A stretch of DNA of 64,000 bases from Arenicola marina (Eukaryota; Annelida; Polychaeta; Arenicolidae). The notes beneath the pieces were generated by a model that was not told where the DNA came from, searched no databases, and saw nothing but the letters and a program-made list of their open reading frames with translations. Made by a program: the position numbers and the translations under genes. Location of the stretch: NCBI GenBank assembly GCA_964019135.1, contig OZ025249.1:38577759-38641758 (forward strand), read 5' to 3'. Of this stretch, positions 59,907 to 64,000 are shown piece after piece (positions within the stretch are counted from its first letter, which is position 1; the number at the start of each line of letters is the position of its first letter).

Positions 59907-62900
59907 CTGGGAAGAAAAAACCAAATTGTTCAACTCATCGTTGTTGAATTCAACGTAGTAACGATCTGGGGAGAAAGAACCAAATTGTTCAACTCATCGT
60001 TGTTGAATCTAATGTAATAACGATGTGGGGAGAAAAAACACTTGCTTGTATTTACAGAGGTCTGCAATGAGGGGGGGGGGGTCAAGTGTCCAGTATCAAT
60101 TTTTCAAAATTCTCAGTATGGAATGTCGATTTTTCATGACATTTCGTGTCGATTTTTAGCTAAATTCGGCGCCGTTTTTGCAAAAATCTGTGTCGATGTT
60201 GCTTGTATAGATCCTCAGTGTCGGAAATTGGGGACCAATGTCGAATGTCGATGGAGAAATAAACAAGCGCAAGCCGACAGTTTATTTAACTAGTTTCACT
60301 GAAGGATTCATGGACATACTGCAGGGATACTTACTAAGGGAACTTTCAATGGTGATCGTTTCTCCATTGTCAGCATACTTGTCTATTGACGGCCCCGTCA
60401 GTTCCGCCAAGATGATCTCCTCATCCGAGATAATATGGCGTCGAAGGATCTTCAAGGTTAAGGTCATCGCCGTCATGACGTAATTCAACACTAATCGTGT
60501 ATCGCAAAGGGCAACAAATGGGTAACCCTGCTTAAGTTGTGTCCAATCATAAATTCTACATATTATTTATTCTGGATATCGTTTCATATATTTAATGCTT
60601 ATTCTACTTAACATTTATCCTATTTAATATTTTATAATAATATTTTATTCGATTAATTTTGAATTATATGGATTATCTATTATATTTATTCCTCTATAAT
60701 GGTATAATGTTCCTCTATAATCAGAGTTATCGTCTACAAATCTCCATTATTATAGTTCCCATTTAACACCGATAACGCACTATAAACGCTATAGATATAA
60801 CGCGTGGAATGAGTCTAAAAATAGCGGCGGCGTGTGCAGCGCCATCTGGCGTACCCGACGCAGAACCGCGACGTTCTGATCGTCCAGTAGGCGGCGCCCC
60901 ACGTCCGTCTTGCGCATCTCCTCGAAGGCTCGATCCGTCGGGGCGAAGATGGTGAACTCACGAGCCGTGTTCTGCAGCAGTGTGTCCATGCCAGTGTCCC
61001 TCAGGGCACGGTAGAACGAGCTGCGGGCGGAGGGAGGGAGGGAGGGAGAAGACAAAATAATGAGGGGACAATAACGACAATAGTCATAATATAAATAGTT
61101 ATGATATAAATAATTGATAATACTGTAATAAGTAAACAATAATATTATAAGGATTGTTATTAGAATTAACACTAGCTACTGTAACAGTGACCATAATTGT
61201 TATAAACAAACATGAAATAATAATATGTAAAACGTAAACACATGTAATATGTAAACAATAATACATGCAATATGTAAACAATAATACATGTAATATGTAA
61301 GCAACAATACATGTAATATGTAAACAATAATACATGTAACAATATAAACAATAATTATAATGAAAATAAACAAGTGAATAAGAAGTAAGTAATACACAAA
61401 GAATAAGAAACAATAATTGTGTTATTACAGTGTTGAAGTACACATGATGATACATTGGTATACTATACAATTTGCTATGGGTGTGTGTATGATTTTGTTT
61501 GTATTATATGTCTACATATATTTAAGAGATCGGCTCTCACGTGAGTTGGGCGTGATCCCGGATGAAGTCCCACGCGGCGATCGTGGGCATCCCCAGCACG
61601 TTGTCGATGACGTGGATAATACCATTCTTCACACAGATGTCGCTCTGAATGATGCGGGCCCGGAGGTAGTTGACCTCCACGTATAGCCCTGCAAGGGGGG
61701 AGGGGGGTGCGGGGTGGGGGGGGGGGGCGAGACACAAAATGACCTCCATCAGTCAGGGAGGAGAATATGAATTGAGAAAAGTTACTTTTCGTAGGCATTC
61801 AGTCAGCTGTGGCCATGGTGAAGATTGAGAGTGAATCTCACGTTCTGTGTTTGAAGTGTTAACCAGAGACTATTGAGATAAGATAAAGGTAAGGCTCTAT
61901 TTAACGTCGGTAAATAAAAAGGCCTTATCCGCGGCGCTGTGGCGAGGGGCGGGGAGGGTCGCGGGTGGGTGGACATAGGCCTTGCCTGCAGCGCTGCGTT
62001 GAAGGACGGGGCGGGGGTGGGTGGGTATAGGCCTTGCCTGCAGCGCTGCGTTGAGGGGTGGGGCGGGGGTTTGTGGGTATAGGCCTTGCCTGCAGCGCTG
62101 CGTTGAGGGGTGGGGCGGGGGTTTGTGGACATAGGCCTTGCCTGCAGCGCTGCGTTGAGGGGTGGGGCGGGGGTGGGTGGGTATAGGCCTTGCCTGCAGC
62201 GCTGCGTTGAAGGACGGGGCGGGGGTGGGTGGGTATAGGCCTTGCCTGCAGCGCTGCGTTGAGGGGTGGGGCGGGGGTGGGTGGGTGGGTATAAGCCTTG
62301 CCTGCAGCGCTGCGTTGAGGGGTGGGGCTTGGGTTTGTGGGTATAGGCCTTGCCTGCAGCGCTGCGTTGAAGGGTGGGGCGGGGGTTTGTGGGTATAGGC
62401 CTTGCCTGCAGCGCTGCGTTGAGGGGTGGGGCGGGGGTGGGTGGGTGGGTATAAGCCTTTCCTGCAGCGCTGCGTTGAGGGGTGGGGCTTGGGTTTGTGG
62501 GTATAGGCCTTGCCTGCAGCGCTGCGTTGAGGGGTGGGGCGGGGGTTTGTGGGTATAGGCCTTGCCTGCAGCGCTGCGTTGAAGGACGGGGCGGGGGTGG
62601 GTGGGTGGGTATAAGCCTTTCCTGCAGCGCTGCGTTGAGGGGTGGGGCGGGGGTTTGTGGGTATAGGCCTTGCCTGCAGCGCTGCGTTGAGGGGTGGGGC
62701 GGGGGTTTGTGGGTATAGGCCTTGCCTGCAGCGCTGCGTTGAAGGGTGGGGCGGGGGTGGGTGGGTGGGTATAGGCCTTGCCTGCAGCGCTGCGTTGAAG
62801 GGTGGGGCGGGGGTTTGTGGGTATAGGCCTTGCCTGCAGCGCTGCGTTGAGGGGTGGGGCGGGGGTGGGTGGGTGGGTATAAGCCTTTCCTGCAGCGCTG

Positions 62901-63427
62901 CGTTGAGGGGTGGGGCTTGGGTTTGTGGGTATAGGCCTTGCCTGCAGCGCTGCGTTGAGGGGTGGGGCGGGGGTTTGTGGGTATAGGCCTTGCCTGCAGC
63001 GCTGCGTTGAGGGGTGGGGCGGGGGTTTGTGGGTATAGGCCTTGCCTGCAGCGCTGCGTTGAAGGACGGGGCGGGGGTGGGTGGGTATAGGCCTTGCCTG
63101 TAGCGCTGCGTTGAGGGGTGGGGCGGGGGTTTGTGGGTATAGGCCTTGCCTGCAGCGCTGCGTTGAAGGACGGGGCGGGGGGTGGGTGGGTATAGGCATT
63201 GCCTGCAGCACTGCGTTGAGGGACGGGGCGGGGGAGGGGGGGAGGCCTTACCTGCGGCGCTGCGGTGGAAGAGAGCTTTGACGATCGGCCTGGCGGTTGT
63301 GGACATGTCACGGGCCAGCGTGTTGTGGGACAGCTGGTCTGTCATGTCGGACACGCTGAGCAAACCTCGCACCATGTGCATGTGTAGAACCTTCACGGGA
63401 ATAACGTCAAACACGTCAAACTCTGGG
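59689..63427 (-). CDS. FAS1 (fasciclin) domain membrane protein, C-terminal part; complement join(59689-59906, 60335-60449, 60855-61020, 61541-61688, 63252-63427)
   Basis: Seen: five exons join in consistent phases into 273 residues plus TAG. The 5' part is outside the window. Residues 1-107 are the later part of one FAS1 domain (VLHMHMVRGL, then IIQSDICVKNGIIHVIDNVL at 71-90). Residues 108-240 are a complete second FAS1 domain of usual length: FTIFAPTDRAF at 130-140, LRRHII at 165-170, NGVVHVIEEV at 227-236. Residues 253-273 are hydrophobic (LWPLLLLLCTW) after a short Ser/Thr/Gly-rich linker, with no basic tail, as in GPI-anchor signals. Known: FAS1 domains are extracellular cell-adhesion modules found in fasciclin I, periostin/TGFBI and stabilins. 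Inference: a GPI-anchored adhesion protein; a type I membrane protein is less likely. Confidence 0.93.
59871..60045 (-). repeat. 59-bp tandem repeat (3 copies) spanning the last FAS1 acceptor
   Basis: TCAACTCATCGTTGTTGAAT recurs at 59871, 59930 and 59989. Each copy includes, on the - strand, a pyrimidine tract, the acceptor and the first bases of exon E. The nearest and middle copies keep CAG|ATCG. In the farthest copy the AG is changed to AC. Confidence 0.92.
60046..60334 (-). other. FAS1 intron D-E, distal part
   Basis: Contains a G-run near 60071-60080 and the second copy of a dispersed GTCGATTTTTC-type repeat (60079-60262). The donor at 60334 is GTAAGT. Confidence 0.7.
60079..60262 (+). 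repeat. Dispersed repeat built on GTGTCGATTTTTC motifs, copy 2
   Basis: Same order of blocks as 2856-3075 (AAGTGTCCAGTATC, AAAATTCTCAGTATGGAAT, CATTTCGTGTCGATTTTT, CAGTGTCGGAAATTGGGG). Same orientation on the + strand, 57 kb away. Here it lies antisense within the last FAS1 intron. Confidence 0.6.
60335..60449 (-). CDS. FAS1 gene exon D (middle of last FAS1 domain)
   Basis: Acceptor ACCTTGAAG|ATCCTTCG (pyrimidine tract weak), donor CCCTTA|GTAAGT (strong). 115 nt, phase 0 in, phase 1 out. Encodes ILRRHIISDEEIILAEL and on to ETITIESSL, the expected central FAS1 segment. Confidence 0.88.
60450..60854 (-). other. FAS1 intron C-D
   Basis: AT-rich intron of 405 bp with runs of TATTTA-like words (60570-60720). 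No other feature. Confidence 0.6.
60855..61020 (-). CDS. FAS1 gene exon C (start of last FAS1 domain)
   Basis: Acceptor TCCGCCCGCAG|CTCG after a long (CCCT)n pyrimidine tract, donor CTGCGTCGG|GTACGC. Phase 2 in, phase 0 out, 166 nt. Encodes SFYRALRDTGMDTLLQ, then FTIFAPTDRAFEEM and LLDDQNVAVLRR, the N-terminal FAS1 signature. Confidence 0.93.
61021..61540 (-). other. FAS1 intron B-C with ATGTAA-type repeat
   Basis: Carries a (CCCT)n tract next to the acceptor and a degenerate about 19-bp repeat of ATACATGTAATATGTAAAC (about 61220-61350). Nothing else recognised. Confidence 0.65.
61541..61688 (-). CDS. FAS1 gene exon B (end of first visible FAS1 domain)
   Basis: Acceptor CCCCTTGCAG|GGCTATAC, donor CTCAC|GTGAGAG. 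Phase 1 in, phase 2 out, 148 nt. Encodes LYVEVNYLRARIIQSDIC and the FAS1 C-terminal signature NGIIHVIDNVLGMPT. Confidence 0.92.
61925..63245 (-). repeat. 52-56 bp minisatellite derived from the exon A donor junction (about 25 units)
   Basis: On the - strand each unit reads CGCAGCGCTGCAGGCAAGG followed by CCTATACCCAC and a C-rich spacer. Three units make a 160-bp higher-order repeat (52+52+56), because every third spacer has an extra CCCA. The unit's core matches the exon A junction CGCAGCGCCGCAG|GTAAGG at 19 of 21 positions; one of the changes turns the GT donor into GC. The far edge (61925-61950) again resembles the junction. The array fills about 85% of the 1563-bp intron A-B. Confidence 0.93.
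63252..63427 (-). CDS. FAS1 gene exon A (middle of first visible FAS1 domain)
   Basis: Acceptor TTTGCCACAG|CCCAGAG. Donor CGCCGCAG|GTAAGG at 63252/63251. The 176-nt exon encodes PEFDVFDVIPVKVLHMHMV and on to ALFHRSAA, leaving in phase 1. Its last about 20 bases plus the donor are the apparent source of the minisatellite that fills the following intron. Upstream exons with the domain's start (FAPT-type motif) are not in the remaining 573 bases. Confidence 0.9.
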
Positions 63428-64000
63428 CTGTGGCAAATATTAATGGTGGAATATTAAAACAGTTAAATAACAGATGCATCGTTCCTAATTCGTCCATACT
63501 GAGGGACGGGGCCGTTATGATATATTAATAAGAGAAGCGCGTTGTAATATATGCTTCAAGCTGACATACTTCATAAAATTGCTAAAAAAATACTTTTTTC
63601 CATGAAAAATCTTTGGGGTGAAATTATTTACTTGAGTTCCTTGTCCCAGAAAGGCAATCTTATAGGATACAAACATTAAAATGTGACGTTTTCTGTCAGA
63701 CTGGTACGGGTAGCTGCGCGGAATAGTAGCGTTATTGCGTACTACGTCATCAAACTGTGGGCATTGTTAACGTTTTGGTCACTTAACCTCAGTGTAGATA
63801 TAAGATTGTATACATTGCTTAACGAATTAACACTGAACCAGATAGAACAACGCGTCCAGGTCATTCTTCGAAACAATTTGGAAAATTCATTATTCTCAGA
63901 GAAAAAATGTTGCATGAGTAAGGTAATAGTTAAGTTGCACGGCTACCAATCCATAATGAATATATTACTACGCGATGTAATGGCGACGGTTGATGACGTC
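63428..64000. other. FAS1 upstream intron, right end of window
   Basis: AT-rich sequence. A CTCAA|GTAAAT donor-like site near 63632 (- strand) has no convincing exon before it. The exon that encodes the start of the first FAS1 domain must be further right. Confidence 0.45.

Noticed and set aside
62162-62986. + strand frames with GIGLACSAAL/CLQRCVEGWG repeats
   Set aside because: These are the reverse strand of the junction-derived minisatellite in the FAS1 intron and have no independent support.

Overview
The window is eukaryotic and looks like an invertebrate animal genome. Its coding exons are small, the introns have GT-AG ends and matching phases, and there are tRNA-derived SINE heads, MITE-like elements and very long minisatellites. 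The encoded proteins (a secreted peptide precursor and a fasciclin-domain membrane protein) and the repeat style would fit a marine invertebrate such as a lancelet, hemichordate or echinoderm, but I cannot fix the species.

Two host genes are supported. The first, on the + strand, has four coding exons (1353-1422, 39059-39163, 43740-43803, 45205-45298). They join in perfect phase into a 110-residue secreted precursor. It has a signal peptide, a two-cysteine helical spacer, and a C-terminal heptapeptide DAFYSDW flanked by KR and KRRK, so it is a candidate neuropeptide or peptide hormone. Its first intron is 37.6 kb, and half of it is one 19.35-kb array of a 37-bp unit (17366-36717, about 523 units) with nested higher-order duplications. 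The second gene, on the - strand (59689-63427, 5' end outside the window), encodes the last 273 residues of a protein with FAS1 (fasciclin) domains: the end of one domain, a whole second domain, and a hydrophobic tail that looks like a GPI-anchor signal.

Layout: 1-1352 is upstream sequence; 1423-39058 is intron 1 (15-, 66-, 52-, 34- and 32-bp tandem repeats, a TTAA-type MITE pair, a GGGGCGGATCTAG-type MITE, a SINE, the giant array); 39164-43739 is intron 2 (a retroposon-like tail, a 210-bp duplication, 29- and 15-bp arrays); 43804-45204 is intron 3; 45299-59688 is intergenic (a perfect 86-bp inverted repeat, two SINEs, two MITEs, a 47-bp array of about 65 units, a 16-bp array); 59689-63427 is the FAS1 gene; 63428-64000 is its upstream intron.

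The most unusual theme is that tandem duplications repeatedly sit on splice junctions. The FAS1 gene carries about 25 diverged copies of one of its own exon/donor junctions as a minisatellite in the following intron, and three copies of its last acceptor junction. The peptide gene carries a second copy of its exon-2 acceptor junction 102 bp upstream. I read these directly from the sequence. Their effect on splicing is inference.
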